In this document: positions 31,759 to 43,260 of the stretch, one piece after another
How positions within the stretch are numbered: the stretch's first letter is position 1
How the letters are laid out: each line of letters begins with the position of its first letter
Origin: Daedaleopsis sinensis
Lineage: Eukaryota > Basidiomycota > Agaricomycetes > Polyporales > Polyporaceae
NCBI GenBank assembly: GCA_033807695.1
Contig: CM066303.1
Coordinates: 3,472,001-3,536,000, forward strand
Direction: 5' to 3'
Length of the DNA: 64,000 bases
Made by a program: the position numbers and the translations under genes
Notes under the pieces: generated by a model
Told to the model about the DNA's origin: nothing
Databases searched by the model: none
The model's input: only the letters and a program-made list of their open reading frames with translations

Positions 31759-34169
31759 ATGTCAGAAGCAGATCACGTACCATCGCACTCCGAAACGGTA
31801 CAGGTCTCCGCTAAATCTCCGGAGCAGAACCGGAATTTGGGTGAGAGTGTACATGATCGCGGTGCAGGCGATGCTACAGCCGTACGTCGCATTGCCGTAG
31901 CCTCCTGGGGGTGATACTGACTGAGTGAGATGTGGATAGAATGCAGGGACCGTACCAGACTCACTTCCGCCCTGGCCCGAAGACTGGTTGCACATACCGA
32001 GCGTGAAGGTAATAGGGTTTCCATCATCACTGGTGACATGTAAGATACTCACGGACGTACTACAGGAACGATGGAAGGAGAGGCAGAGCTCCTTATACAC
32101 CGAAAAGGAGAAGACCGATGCAAGGGAAGAAATCGCGGAGATAGTCAAGCAGTACAGCGATGACATGGTGAAGCGTTGGAAAGAGGAGATGGACACGCTA
32201 CTTGTATACGTGCGTGATCCCGTACATTCATGAGATTGCAACCACCATGCGATCTTCTCTTCAACAGGCCGGCCTGTTCTCCGCTATCCTAACAGCGTTC
32301 AACGTCGAATCATACCCACTTCTCACTCCGCCGCCCCCAGATCCTGTTCTCGCTACCCTCCAACAGATCTCGCTGCAGCTCAACAGCTTCGCAGTCACTC
32401 TTCCACTTGTGAACTCAACGCAGCCGGCGAGCATCTTCACAGCTGCTCCCGCACCACCTCCTGAACGCTGGGCTGTGGTCCTGAACATGCTATGGTTCTC
32501 GAGTCTCATCTTCAGCCTGTCCGCCGCATCAGTCGCCATCATGGTCAAGCAATGGCTCGCCGAGTACAGCACCGGCATTTCAGGATCATCCCCTCATATC
32601 GCACGGATTCGGCAGCACCGACTGAACAGCCTCAGGAGGTGGAGAGTTGCTGAAATCATCGGTGTTCTTCCTGTTCTCCTGCAAATTGCCTTGTCCCTAT
32701 TCTTCGCTGGTGTTCTCGTCCTACTATGGCATCTCAATCATGCTGTCGCCGTCATCGCAACTATCCTTATCGGAGCTCTATTCGTTCTCACATTTGTGAC
32801 GACTGTACTGCCAGCCTTCAGTCGCCACTGCTGCTATATCTCGCCACCCGCTATCGGGTTCGCTTTGGCGATTCTACCTCTCACTCATAAATTAGCCAAG
32901 GCATCTTGGAGGATCTATTGTGCGACATCAGATGGTCACTGGGCAGAGGATACAGCCTTGAAGGTGTACGAATATATGCACTCCTCCGGCGCCACATTGA
33001 CCATCCGCGGAAAGGAGCTCAAGGCTGTTTCAAGCGATCTCGACGATCTCGACGCTGATATGGCTACCACGGCATTCACCACCACCCTGGACACTCGCAA
33101 TATTACCGCCTCTATGCCCATTGTCACAACGCTGGAGGCCGGACCTGCCTCTCGTTACTTCTCGCAGATCAAGGCTGAACTGATGCGACACGAGAAGTGG
33201 CTAGATGTCTACAAACAAGTACCCTGCCATGCATTGTCAAGTGGACTCTTGGCCTTAGCAGCTACTATCGACAGCACGGAAGTAAGCGCTTGGGCAGATC
33301 AGCTCAAATGGTCTATAGAAGACTACCCAGAACGCAACACAGGGCCGTCCGACATATGCATGGACCTTGTGAGCGCAGCTCAAGACCTTGTGACTCAAAA
33401 TATCGTGGTCCCCGGCAATCTCGGGCGGTCCCTTGGACATATCATGTTTCAGGATAAAGGCTCCATACTGAGTGCGCAAGCCGGAAAGCGTGGTGAGCAG
33501 CAGCTATCATTTTGACACCACGAATGAGAGATAAGCTGACTCGGCATGGGTTAGCCGTAGCGTTTGCGCAATGGCGACTAACTCAAGGTCAGGAGGACAA
33601 TCAAACGTTCGGCTTTTGGGAACCTGTCCATCAGTATCGATGGGCGGTGGCCGCGTCGTTTCGCTATTCCCTAATTCATGCAGCAACCGACAAAGATTTT
33701 CTGTTGGTCTGGGCCCATCCGCGTTGTGGACTTGAGCGGATTCTCCGTTTCGCTTTGGCCGCGGACGAGTTCACTGCATACGCTTGGTCAGGCATCATCC
33801 ATGATCTTCGAGATATGCTGGAGACTGGTCGGAACGCGGACGGATTGCTTTTTGATGAGCTCAGAGAGGCATTAAACATCAAGAAAGTGAAGTACTTATT
33901 CGGCCTCGATTTTGAGCCCAGGGAGTGGAGAACGGAGATCGAACGTTGTCAGGTACAAGTCAAGGATTGGATCTCCCGAGTGTCCCAGGTTTTGAACCCT
34001 GTAAGAGTGTTATCCTAGTATTATCAACTCGCGGAGCTGACACGCAATTGATATACAGCCGCCTGTGCAAGAGTCCACTGGTGCATCATGGCAACAGCGG
34101 CATACCCGCGTATTCTCTCGTAGTTGTCTTAGGCTCTCCGACACTCTCCCTCCTCAGCCAGTCTTTTGA
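31759..34169 (+). CDS. DUF6535 membrane protein (unit A)
   Basis: Agaricomycete-expanded membrane protein family of unknown function. The start MSEADHVPSHSETVQ at 31759 is followed by one or two short N-terminal exons whose borders are uncertain. Firm exons are 32066-32209, 32268-33492, 33555-34000 and 34059-34169, and their phases agree. The DUF6535 signature is ERWKERQ, KRWKEEMDTLLVY joined by the intron to AGLFSAILTAFNVESY. Transmembrane segments follow: WFSSLIFSLSAASVAIMV, VLPVLLQIALSLFFAGVLVL and ATILIGALFVLTFVTTVL. The C-terminal about 350 residues are soluble-looking and helical, giving about 685 residues in all. The frame is open, in contrast to the decayed DNA around it. It differs from unit B mainly in the last two exons. 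Confidence 0.85.
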
Positions 34170-35567
34170 TCCTAACTGCGGCTCATGATCTCGGCCGCCT
34201 ACCACCCGCGTCCCGATCCAGGTACTAGCCTGGCTCAATCACTCATTCGACCGCAAGGATTCGCTTCCATATTCCCCACCTGAATCTATTCCTTCGCTCA
34301 TCTCTTCGCATCGTTCAGCATGCGTCCGCATCTCGCATATTCTCTGCGTACCACAAACGCGACTATGGGTGTTCGTCTCTGCCCCCGAGCGTGTAGAAGA
34401 TCACCGGCGTTCCGCACAATCACATCCTCCTCCATCCAACCCACCTGCCGACAGTCGATTCCGTGACCTCCAGACGCGGATAGACGCGCCGCGGTACAAC
34501 CACCTGCCAATGAATACCGCACGGCGCACGGTCGTCTCTATCGCCCACTGGTACCTTCAGAGCTGCATCCCAATCGTCAACTCTGCTCATATTTGGACAT
34601 CCGTACTGCATGAGCTCCCCGACATCATCGATCACCACCCACCATGCTACAACCTCCTACGCCGCTTCATGCTCCGCCTCCACTCGAGAATATATTCAAG
34701 TTCATGTCCGAATGATTGCGTCTCTCACAAACTAGATATCCGAGTCCTTGACACCCACAATCGAACCCCGCTATCTATCGGTCTTTGGCTCGCCATTGCT
34801 CGCGCGTATCCGCATCTCAGGCCGGCTGTCGTGGACACGCACGTTATTGTCCGGTACTGTGATCACGAAGAGGGGTCTAGTCACTGCGCATGCGGCAACT
34901 GATTCCTCAACGAGTTCTCGAGCCATTTCTACCGGCTGCTCAGCGTGCTCTACCTGCCTCTCCTCCCTCTCAATATGCCTGTTGAATCTCAACACTATCA
35001 CACCCTACTCGCTGTCCTACTCGCTGTGGAGTCAAACTACCATGACATTCGAGCACCATAGACCGGCCCTGTCTTCAACAGACTGGCGGTGTCCTGCAGC
35101 CGTTTCACGCTGTTCCCACTTCCAGGAATCCCATGACCCCTCCTTTTCCTTCGATATACTCGTACTCGTACCTAGCTCTCGACGGTTCCAACAACCGGAC
35201 GACTTTCCTCATTCTCTCTGTCTTCAACAGACCGACGGCTTTAAATTCTCCGTGTCCGAACCTGTTCCGCTCGTACCGTACTCTCCGTATCGTCTCTTCC
35301 GTCTGGCTTCCGACGTCGTCCATATCTCTTGGTCCATACACATCTTTTGTACCATAAAACGTTCACTTTCCGACTCGACAACCTCTCGCTCAGCCGACGT
35401 CCAGTCCACTCACCAAGCCTCCTCTACGCTGTCGCTGTCGCATCTCCGAACCCGGCCTGGTCAATATGTGAGTCAGTGGAGGCCTTCTATGCACCGAGCT
35501 CGTTCGCTCACATCTCAGTGCGTTGTCTAGCTGCCCATCCACCTCGCACCTCAGCGGTGCGACCGAG

Positions 35568-35700
35568 CATGCCTGTGCGACAGACGCTCCTACCGGTGTT
35601 CCGTTTGTCACACTTGCTATAGTGAGTCCGGTTTCCGAGCTCCTCGTTCGTCAGGAGCTCACTGAACACCGTACAGGGCATCATGCATGCCCTCCGACAG
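35568..35700 (+). pseudogene. Degraded C2H2-zinc-finger-like relic (unit A)
   Basis: Corresponds to 46470-46620 and 56900-57050. In B the reading is CVVRHNSSSEFAFQSASNLE followed by THRTRHH, and in C CDSESAFRYAHSLEAHCTRHH; both recall a C2H2 finger (F, L, H-x3-H). In A only TEHRTGHHACPPTGQLLGAR remains readable. No complete gene can be assembled. Confidence 0.4.
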
Positions 35701-37593
35701 GACAGCTTCTCGGGGCTCGCCGCTGACAGGTTCGCCGTCGCGACTCGTGGCGGATCCGGCTGCTCCATCACGTCTCTGAGCCCGTGGCAGCCCTCCCGTG
35801 TGCTCGTAACTTGAAGTACACACTCCCCACATACAAGAGCGCAGGGGTGGACGAGAGCCTCAGTACGGGCAATTGTCGTCGATGAGGAACGCTGCTTCCT
35901 GGCGGACTATGTTCGGGAGGTGTACGCGGAGCCGGGGCTCGGCTGCGCGCCCGTCAACTTCCCCGCGACGTACAGGTTGTCTAATCTGAAAAGACACGCC
36001 GGTCTCGCGCGCATCTGAGTCGACGACCTGCTCGCGCTCTAGGAGCTCGGGAAGACGCAACTCGCGTCCGTGTCGGACGAGCAGCGGGGATTTCGCTCCC
36101 CGCAGCCACAAGTCCGATCCACGACCGAAGCCCGCAGACACCGGTCTGGCCGGACACTGGCAGACATCGAGCACGCCCACTGACGGACCCGCTACACGAG
36201 AAGGGGCGGAAGAAGCTCCAGACTCGGCAGACGGTGACGGGGGCGATGTGAAAGCCGAGGTCGATGTGTGTGGGGCAGGGAGCTGTCAGACGACACGGTA
36301 TCGGTATCCTAGTCCAGCGAGTCGACGTAGGCAAGGAGGAGGGGCGGGGGGGACGTCGTATGAGGTTGAGACGGAAATGGCAGCGTCGAGGTGGGGTGGT
36401 TGCGGGGCCTCACAAGCGTCTTGCTCAGAGCACATGTATGTATTATAATATAGCGCAAGGTAGTCTACACACCGCGATCCCACGCGACCTCGGGCGAGCG
36501 CACCCCAAGGCTGGCCGATGCGGATGTGCCGCTCGCCGTTCGGGAGTGCAGGGCCTGTGTGTCGCTTCGTGTCGATGAGCAGCCTCGGGCCTGGTGAGAT
36601 GAGGGGCGTGAGCGCATGTTGTCAAACACCACACTCATGTACTTAGCCGTGGTCGTCCATACGAGTCGCGACATTGACCTTCGGCCTTCTTCCTCCTCCT
36701 CCATATTCCCTCCGCAGTTATGCGCCGCCACGCACTGCAGTGCTCGACGGAACCGCGTCGGCATACGGAGCGTGCGTCTCTCGGTGCTATCTCGAGGGCG
36801 TCAGCGTCCAGACAGCCCATCCCAACACACAACGCGCGTGGCGTCCGTTGCGCTGCACTGAGTGTGTTATGCACCTGCGGACTGCGTCGCGGAGGATGCG
36901 CACGTACCTTCTGTGCGACAATCAAGTCCGCACAAGTTAATTATATGGTACGAGCTGCCGGATGACATGCTTGGGCCTGCGTACGGAAGGCAGAGCTGGC
37001 AGGGTGTCGTATCTTGCCCGTTTCGCAGAGGACCCGGAGATGGAGATGGATATGATCCGCCTCCAGGACTGCGTGCGAGCGGAGAGCCTGTACATGCGTA
37101 TGGCCGTGTCGCGAGCCGTGAAAGATGTGCTTCTCGTGAAGGCGCTCTCCTGGTGCTTGCGTACGGTGCCCTATTCCGAGTCCGAGTGTGGCCCCGCCGA
37201 CGCATCCGGAGTCCGTTTCCGGATAGGTTATGCAAGTCTGTGAAGCCTCAAATGAGCGCACGCACGTCCTGCCAGTGCGTGGCGGCGCATCCCGCACATC
37301 TCATCCTCGATATGTGCAGGATGCGCCCCGACCTGTGCTCGTACCTATCGGGTTTCGCTCCTGGTGTTGAGCGCAGCCGAGCTCGTGCGGATAGTGTAGA
37401 AGCGCAGGGTGTCGCATCGCGAACCGTAACGGATGTGTCGAGTGTTGTCCTGTCGCGACGACGTCGTCCTGGTGATCCACACAGATACGGTACCTGGCGC
37501 AGATGCATTTGGCGTCGGATTCCCGGGTCGGGCTTGCAAAAGTCTGCGGGAAGCTCAAGTGAGCCAATTGCACGCGTACGGTCTCCCGCATGC

Positions 37594-37642
37594 GGCGCAT
37601 CCTGCACATATCGCCCTGAGGACGAGATGTGCAGGATGTGCC
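37594..37642. repeat. Imperfect palindrome of the GCATCCTGCACAT family
   Basis: Arms GGCGCATCCTGCACAT (37594-37609) and ATGTGCAGGATGTGCC (37627-37642), with one mismatch and a 17-nt loop. Relatives lie at about 37282-37325, 48003-48045, 58436-58480 and 58756-58804, each close to a border between array units and followed by related GC-rich sequence with TGTCCAGATGG. Confidence 0.75.
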
Positions 37643-40159
37643 TGCTAGTGCGGGGTCTGGGTTCGTCCTCGCACCTGTTAGCCTGTCGCGGTCGGCCGGT
37701 GCCCGGAGGGATACAATATCCAGTTCCCTAGGTATCGCAAACACGGTGCCAGCGCGCGTTTTGAGATCGCGCGGAGATTCGACGGGGGTTTCTGGCGGCG
37801 TGCAAGACAGGTCTGTGTGCACCGGACGAATTGATAACGAGATGAGCAGGATGCGCTTGCGGGGCCTGTGTGCGTACACGTACCTGTGGACTTTCTCGCG
37901 TTCGGCTGGTGTCCAGATGGGTATGTTACTGAGTTCCGCAGAGATCGCGAAAACGCTGATGCGCGTGACACGCGTGTAGCACGCGTTATGAGAGCACGCG
38001 AGAGCATACGGAGAGGGGAGGGAATGACGCGCGTCGAGGACACGTCGATGGGGTGGATGCGTACGGCACGCGAGCTTGGAACGTCGCGGACCCGTTCAAG
38101 CGCATAGAGCGCGTCTGACAACCGCACGGCGAGGGGGTTTGTTCACTTCCAGGGAGCCGGGGGACGAGTTCATGCGTACGGAGCGCAATCAATATTAATA
38201 ACTGTGCCTGGCGGTGTGCATGCGCGCATCATGCGCGTGCGCTTTCTCATGTTCAAAGTGTAACGTGTATGCGCAGCGAATGCAAGAGCACTGACTCACC
38301 GAACCGAACCACACCCACACTGTGTGTCCCTCGTTCGCTCAGGCCATTCCGGAACGTTCATCGGTCCGGGGCCAGGCAGGCGCAGGTGCGAGGGGACGCG
38401 CAGGGAGCGTTGCACAAGAGCCGGGGGGTCGACGGGCACCAGTCGCGCACAGATTCAGAGGGAATGAGTGCAGGAGAGAATACATGCGGCGGCAGCGGAC
38501 ACGACGGCAGGAGAGAACGAGGAGCACGAGCGAGAGCGCCCGCGTCTGCGTGCGCGTCTGACGTCATCGACTCTGCCACAAGCGCCGAACAGGACCACCT
38601 CCATCTTCGACGTTCGTCTCTGTGTCGTCTCTATCCTTGCGTCTCCTCCCCATCAGGCTGCAGCTTCTGCTGCTCTGCTCATCACGACCGCTTGTGCTTG
38701 TCTCCCATAACACTCGCTCTCGCCCTGGCTCCTCCCGACTCACTCGACTCCCTCGACGCGTCTCTCTTGTGACTATCCCCTCTGCGCATTGCGCCGGCGG
38801 CGGCCGCCTCCCTGGAGACTACTGGAGTGCAACTCACGGTTGTCTGAGCCTATGCGCCAGGTAAGTAACATGTTTTCGGCCTCTAGATCTACCCCACACA
38901 ACTGTGTACTCCGTATCCAATATATGCACTGTGTCCCTCGACTCGCCCGCCTATCTGCTTCTCTCTATGCCTGTATGCATGTCAGTCCTGCCTAGTGTAT
39001 GTACAATGCCATCTGGACGACTCTCCCGTACCTCTGTTCCGGACTCCGGGCCTAAGCCATTTTCTCTCCATCACTCGTATTCTCTGACACGCGTGAATAT
39101 CTAGCTCGCTTCCTCGTTTGTAACTCGCGCAAGACACTGGCACCCCTCGCAAACAAGAAGCCCCCATCCGCTCATGTGTACCTCCCCCCTATGAGGCTGG
39201 CTTCACATCTCCATCAAGTAGGGTAAGTTCGTCCCCTCCCCACAACTCATCCCTGCTCAACCACATCCCGTACTATGTTCTCTGTGTGCATATATCGATT
39301 CCGCGTTTCACCATACGTGACGTCCTCAGCGTGCTCGAGATCTGGTCATATCGACGGCCTCCATGCATCCTCCCAAGCAAAGCGACATTTCCTGCTTTTT
39401 ACTGCGCTCGGCTGCCACGCTATTCTGCGCCTGACCGCACAAACTCTACGCACCGCCCTCGCGGCGGTTATGACACCGGCCTACCCAAGTTCCTCGACGT
39501 CTCGTGGTCCAACACTCTGCTGACGGACCTCACCTTAGTATCCAGCTCGCGGCCTTTCTAGGACTCGCGGTTGCCGCAAAGGAGAACCTTAATCCGCTCG
39601 TGCACACCTCGCACTCAGGAGTCTCACTGTCATTACGGCTTCCGTGAAGTATGATGCGTCTTTGCACAACTCCTCGCAAGGCTCTGTCCCACATGTGAGT
39701 AAACCTCCGTCTACTGAAGTGCTTCGCGCCAAAATATCTTACAGTCTTCACTACGTCTGCCAAGGACTCTGCATCGGGAACGCGGCGACAGCGTTCATGC
39801 GATCGTCTTTCACACCTCATCATCCCAAATGGTCCGCCTCACCGTCGCCTTCGTATCCGCCCTCCTTGCCGCGGCCGGCTTTGTCAAAGGGGTAGCGGTC
39901 CCCCGCCACGACGAACCTACGCTTGAACCCATCCCCACCGGCACCCCGACGGCTTCTCCCTCGGCCGGACCACCGAGAACGTTAACGGAAGCACCATCTG
40001 GGAGTTCCTCGGCGAGGACGCCACCACCGTTAACTACGTCAACGTCAACTCGCCTCCGCCCAAGGAGTCCGCCGCCGTGCCTGATGTATCCTCCGGTGCG
40101 CTCGTCAGGCGCGACAGCATCTACTGCAGCGGCTATGGCCCTGGCGTGACTGCGGACTA

Positions 40160-40164
40160 GGTGA
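40160..40164 (+). repeat. Left target-site duplication GGTGA
   Basis: Identical to 41575-41579. The unoccupied site is a single GGTGA at 30082-30086 in unit A. Confidence 0.93.
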
Positions 40165-40346
40165 TATTGGAAATAGGCAAGAACACGAGCAGAGCGACGA
40201 CGAGCGAAGCGGAAGGATGCAACAGGACTAGAGATTTTGATGTATCTACAATGTACAGTAGATACTACGCGGAATAAGGTTTCGGCCATGGCCGAGCTGT
40301 ACAGTACCGCCCTAAGCGCTCTACAAGCGCCAGGTTACTTTCAACA
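40165..40346 (-). repeat. LTR (3' LTR in element orientation)
   Basis: 182 bp, apparently identical to 41393-41574, which indicates recent insertion. Confidence 0.9.
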
Positions 40347-40380
40347 CGCCCCTTAAGCCTGCGCTTGTGAGCAAGAGCCA

Positions 40381-41217
40381 TTAGTACAAGCGGAGAACCT
40401 CAGTGTCCGAATCATCTATCCCAAAACGCGCAACGTGCGATGAGAGACGCCCCTCCCCATCACCACCTTCCTCCTCCCTGCCTCGAGTCTTCTTCGGCTT
40501 AGCAAACGACTTGGGAGTCGGGCACTCACGAATGTAGTGGCCAACACCTCCGCAGAGGTGGCAGGTGACTTCGCCACGAGCGACGAGCGCATGAGCGCTG
40601 GAGAAGTCCGAAGCACTGGCCTGGGCACGACGAAGTTGAGCTTCGAAGCCAGTGATGCGAGTGGTGACAGCAGAGATGGTGAGCGAGTCGAACGGAAGGG
40701 ACTCGAGCTGCGTGAGGACGGGGGCATAATCGGGGGAAAGGCCTTCGGTGATGACGAGGATGATGTCGATGGTCGTGGCGGGACAAGGGGTGTGAGAGAG
40801 CTCGAGAGCTCGTGCACGAACACGACCGATCCAGCCGATGGCGGACTCGTCCTCGTTCTTGACCATGCGAAGGAAGGAGCGACGGAGAGAGAGGGCAGAA
40901 TTGACTGACGAAGAACGATGCACCTGCTCGAGCGCTTCCCACATCTCGCGAGGGTTTTCCATGCCCAACACGAAAGGCACCTGGGAGGGATCGATGGCAA
41001 GGATGATCTTCGACCTAGCCAGCTCCCGCTTCTTCTGCTGCTCCCGCACTCCCTTCGGACCCTTGGGGATCATCTCCTCGGTCGGGACCTCGGAGGATGG
41101 GCGGACAACGTCCCAGAGATCCAATGCAACGAGGATAGAACTCATCTGAACGCGCCACACCTCGTAGTTGCCCTCGATGAGCTGCGTGATGCGGTGTTGA
41201 CTGGGTCTTTCGTCCAT
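40381..41217 (-). CDS. Ty1/copia Gag-like protein with CCHC zinc knuckle
   Basis: A single uninterrupted frame of 278 residues starting MDERPSQHRITQLIEGNYE. The N-terminal part (LIEGNYEVWRVQMSSIL, LWDVVRPSSE, ARSKIILAID, MWEALEQVHRSS, SLRRSFLRMVK) is typical of copia Gag (UBN2-like) proteins. Near residue 220 is a zinc knuckle CHLCGGVGHYIRECP (C-x2-C-x4-H-x4-C), followed by a basic stretch (KKTRGREEEGG). It would form the capsid-like particle and bind element RNA in the cytoplasm. The frame ends about 35 bp before the 3' LTR, so there is no room for pol. An undamaged gag in a pol-less element suggests that Gag is useful in cis or was only recently separated from pol. Confidence 0.88.
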   Translation of the reverse strand: MDERPSQHRITQLIEGNYEVWRVQMSSILVALDLWDVVRPSSEVPTEEMIPKGPKGVREQQKKRELARSKIILAIDPSQVPFVLGMENPREMWEALEQVHRSSSVNSALSLRRSFLRMVKNEDESAIGWIGRVRARALELSHTPCPATTIDIILVITEGLSPDYAPVLTQLESLPFDSLTISAVTTRITGFEAQLRRAQASASDFSSAHALVARGEVTCHLCGGVGHYIRECPTPKSFAKPKKTRGREEEGGDGEGRLSSHVARFGIDDSDTEVLRLY

Positions 41218-41392
41218 GGTGATGGGGGAGACGGCGGGGGAGATGAGGGGGTAAGGACAGTGGGCTCGGAGTCGAAGACGTGTGTCGGACTGAAGTTGCT
41301 CGGGAGGCTACCGACCGTTTGCGAGCGGTTACGAACGAGTTGACGACGATGACAAGTGAGAACGAGCAGTTTAAGCAGCAGGGCTCATAACC

Positions 41393-41574
41393 TATTGGAA
41401 ATAGGCAAGAACACGAGCAGAGCGACGACGAGCGAAGCGGAAGGATGCAACAGGACTAGAGATTTTGATGTATCTACAATGTACAGTAGATACTACGCGG
41501 AATAAGGTTTCGGCCATGGCCGAGCTGTACAGTACCGCCCTAAGCGCTCTACAAGCGCCAGGTTACTTTCAACA
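41393..41574 (-). repeat. LTR (5' LTR in element orientation)
   Basis: 182 bp; its inner edge adjoins the candidate primer-binding site GGTTATGAGCCCTGC read on the minus strand. Followed on the plus strand by the target duplication GGTGA at 41575-41579. Confidence 0.9.
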
Positions 41575-43260
41575 GGTGAACGTCGCACAGGGCTGTGGTC
41601 ATGTGCCGAGACGGGTTCTCCTTCGATGGGCGGAGCATCGCGCGCGTGTACTCCGACGGCGTCGCCTACGGGTGCAACTGCGCGGGCTCGCCGACGTGCA
41701 CACGACGATCTGTGGCTCTACTCCGGGCTGGTCAACTCCAGGTGCAGCTTCGTGCACGGCTGGTGTGCGAGTGCGTGGTGGTATCGCATCGACATTGTCC
41801 GGGCTGCCTACGGCCGCACCAAGACGCGCAGTCGGTTCTGTTGAATAGGTGCGCATTTTGTTCCGCTGCATCTCTAATTCTGTGCCTGTCGTTTCGACCG
41901 ACAGACGACTGAAGCAGTGAAGCTCAGCGCTTCTAGAAAGAAGAATGAGGCGTAAAAGGTGGTTTCTCGCCTCTTGTTAATTTTGTATGGTCGTTGTCGG
42001 GTTCTCTGTTTGATAATATGGGGAGTATGGCGGTCTCGCGGTGGAGATGCGTGCAAGGACGGATTTCTCAGCTAGTTCAGGCTGGTGTCGGCTCCGAAGG
42101 TAACGGGAACAGCTGAGGTAGTGTGCTCAGCTAGAGGGTGCACATGTGCGTCTTGCACAGTCATCATTCAGATACGTGACACCGCTCATATCGCTAGCTT
42201 TCAAGTATACTCCTGCCGCGAATCCAGGTTCTGAGCGCTGAGCGATGTTCGTGACATCGTCTCATGCGAGCTGTGTCGGTAAGTCTATCGACCATTTCGC
42301 GTTTCCATCAAGGGCCCGTGTAACGCGCACACTGACAGCGGACATGCCTCGTTCTACCCCCTTCGACTTGAAGAGGTCTAGACGGTGCTGTGAACGTCGG
42401 ATATTTACGTGCTCCCTTTCTCGCAACTCCAGGGTCGTCGGATCGTTAAAACCCGATCGGACGTCCCTCCACAGCTCTACACAACGTGCTCGACGTTTCT
42501 CGCGACTACTTCTACAACGTTCTTCGAGGTCGACTAGTTCATTCAAGGTGAGTCCGAACGCACCTCTGGCGCCCGTCTTCAAATACCAACAGCTTCATGG
42601 AATGCTGGCGCTGTCCACACAGCGCGTTCGACCTTCCACAACGTATATTGGGATGTGGTGGCTCGGTCCCCTTCCGCGGGTGACAGCGAGTGCGTGCACT
42701 CCGGGAATAGGAATAGTCTGTCGCGAGCCATACGACCAGAGTACAGCCGCCATGGCCCGCACAGCTACAATGGCTGTGTCCGAAGTCCTATGGAGTCGTA
42801 TGTATGTGCGGACTGTTTGGCCGCACTCACACACCGGCTGAGCGGTCACTTGCTCAGTGCTGTTAGGAAGACTAACACAGACTCTCATCAGACGGAGCAC
42901 ACACCGACTACCTTAGAGTGCCCTGAACGACGTCATCTTGAGCACGCGGTACATCTTGTTCCCACCCGTGGGGCGAGTACGATAGTGATATCTAGACGCA
43001 CATTTGCAGGCTAAGAGTGCTGTGTTGAGCGATACAGACCACATTGAACGTCCAGCGTTGTTGTTTGACTACCCCAATTAGACATTAACGATCAGATCTG
43101 ACAGTTCTGCATGTCTTCCTCGGCCCTCGTGATGGCTCAGAGCGCGCAGTAGTCTGCTTGGTGTGGACACCTGGCGTACGTACTCTGCCTACTATACTTC
43201 CTCTACCATCCCCGGAAGGCCCCCGCTCACCATCATACAGTCCCCGCTCGAGCTCTCGCT

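Larger units (their letters stand above)
27655..37690 (+). repeat. Tandem array unit A (about 10 kb)
   Basis: First of four head-to-tail units. Landmarks: GC-rich block at about 27730-28030, a block around 28300 (GGCAGGCGCAGGTGCGAGG), a conserved donor-like segment near 28780, secreted-protein pseudogene 29748-30351, a landmark at about 30745 (CTGAGCGATGTTCGTGACAT), DUF6535 gene 31759-34169, zinc-finger-like relic about 35568-35700, and a further decayed region to 37690. From about 27730 to 33734 it is nearly identical to unit B. The gene-free parts (27655-29747, 30352-31758, 34170-37690) contain many short open frames, none with a domain that I could support. Confidence 0.85.
40165..41574 (-). 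mobile_element. Gag-only Ty1/copia-type LTR retroelement (1410 bp, non-autonomous)
   Basis: Two 182-bp LTRs (40165-40346 and 41393-41574) flank about 1 kb. Read on the minus strand the LTR is TGTTGAAAGTAACC...TTTCCAATA. Next to the 5' LTR is a candidate primer-binding site, GGTTATGAGCCCTGC, and before the 3' LTR is a purine-rich TTAAGGGGCG. One long frame encodes a Gag-like protein; no protease, integrase, reverse transcriptase or RNase H is present. The 5-bp duplication GGTGA and the empty site in unit A prove insertion. It depends on pol from another element; this is inferred. Confidence 0.9.
39829..41844 (+). pseudogene. Small secreted protein pseudogene (unit B), interrupted by an LTR element
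   Basis: Near-identical to 29748-30351, with the same signal peptide, frame changes and the TAG at about 40158, now also split by the 1410-bp element at 40165-41574. Sequence resumes at 41575 (GGTGAACGTCGC) and ends RFC and TGA at about 41844. Small differences from A include loss of bases near 40033-40045 and CGGC to CAGC. The pseudogene lesions predate both the A/B duplication and the insertion. Confidence 0.65.

Noticed and set aside
31762..32241. 159-residue minus-strand frame opposite the DUF6535 N-terminus
   Set aside because: Antisense shadow of the DUF6535 exons; the plus-strand frame has family motifs and matching splice phases.
40526..41343. Other frames over the gag region (both strands)
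   Set aside because: Shadows of the Gag-like gene, which alone shows the zinc knuckle and family motifs.
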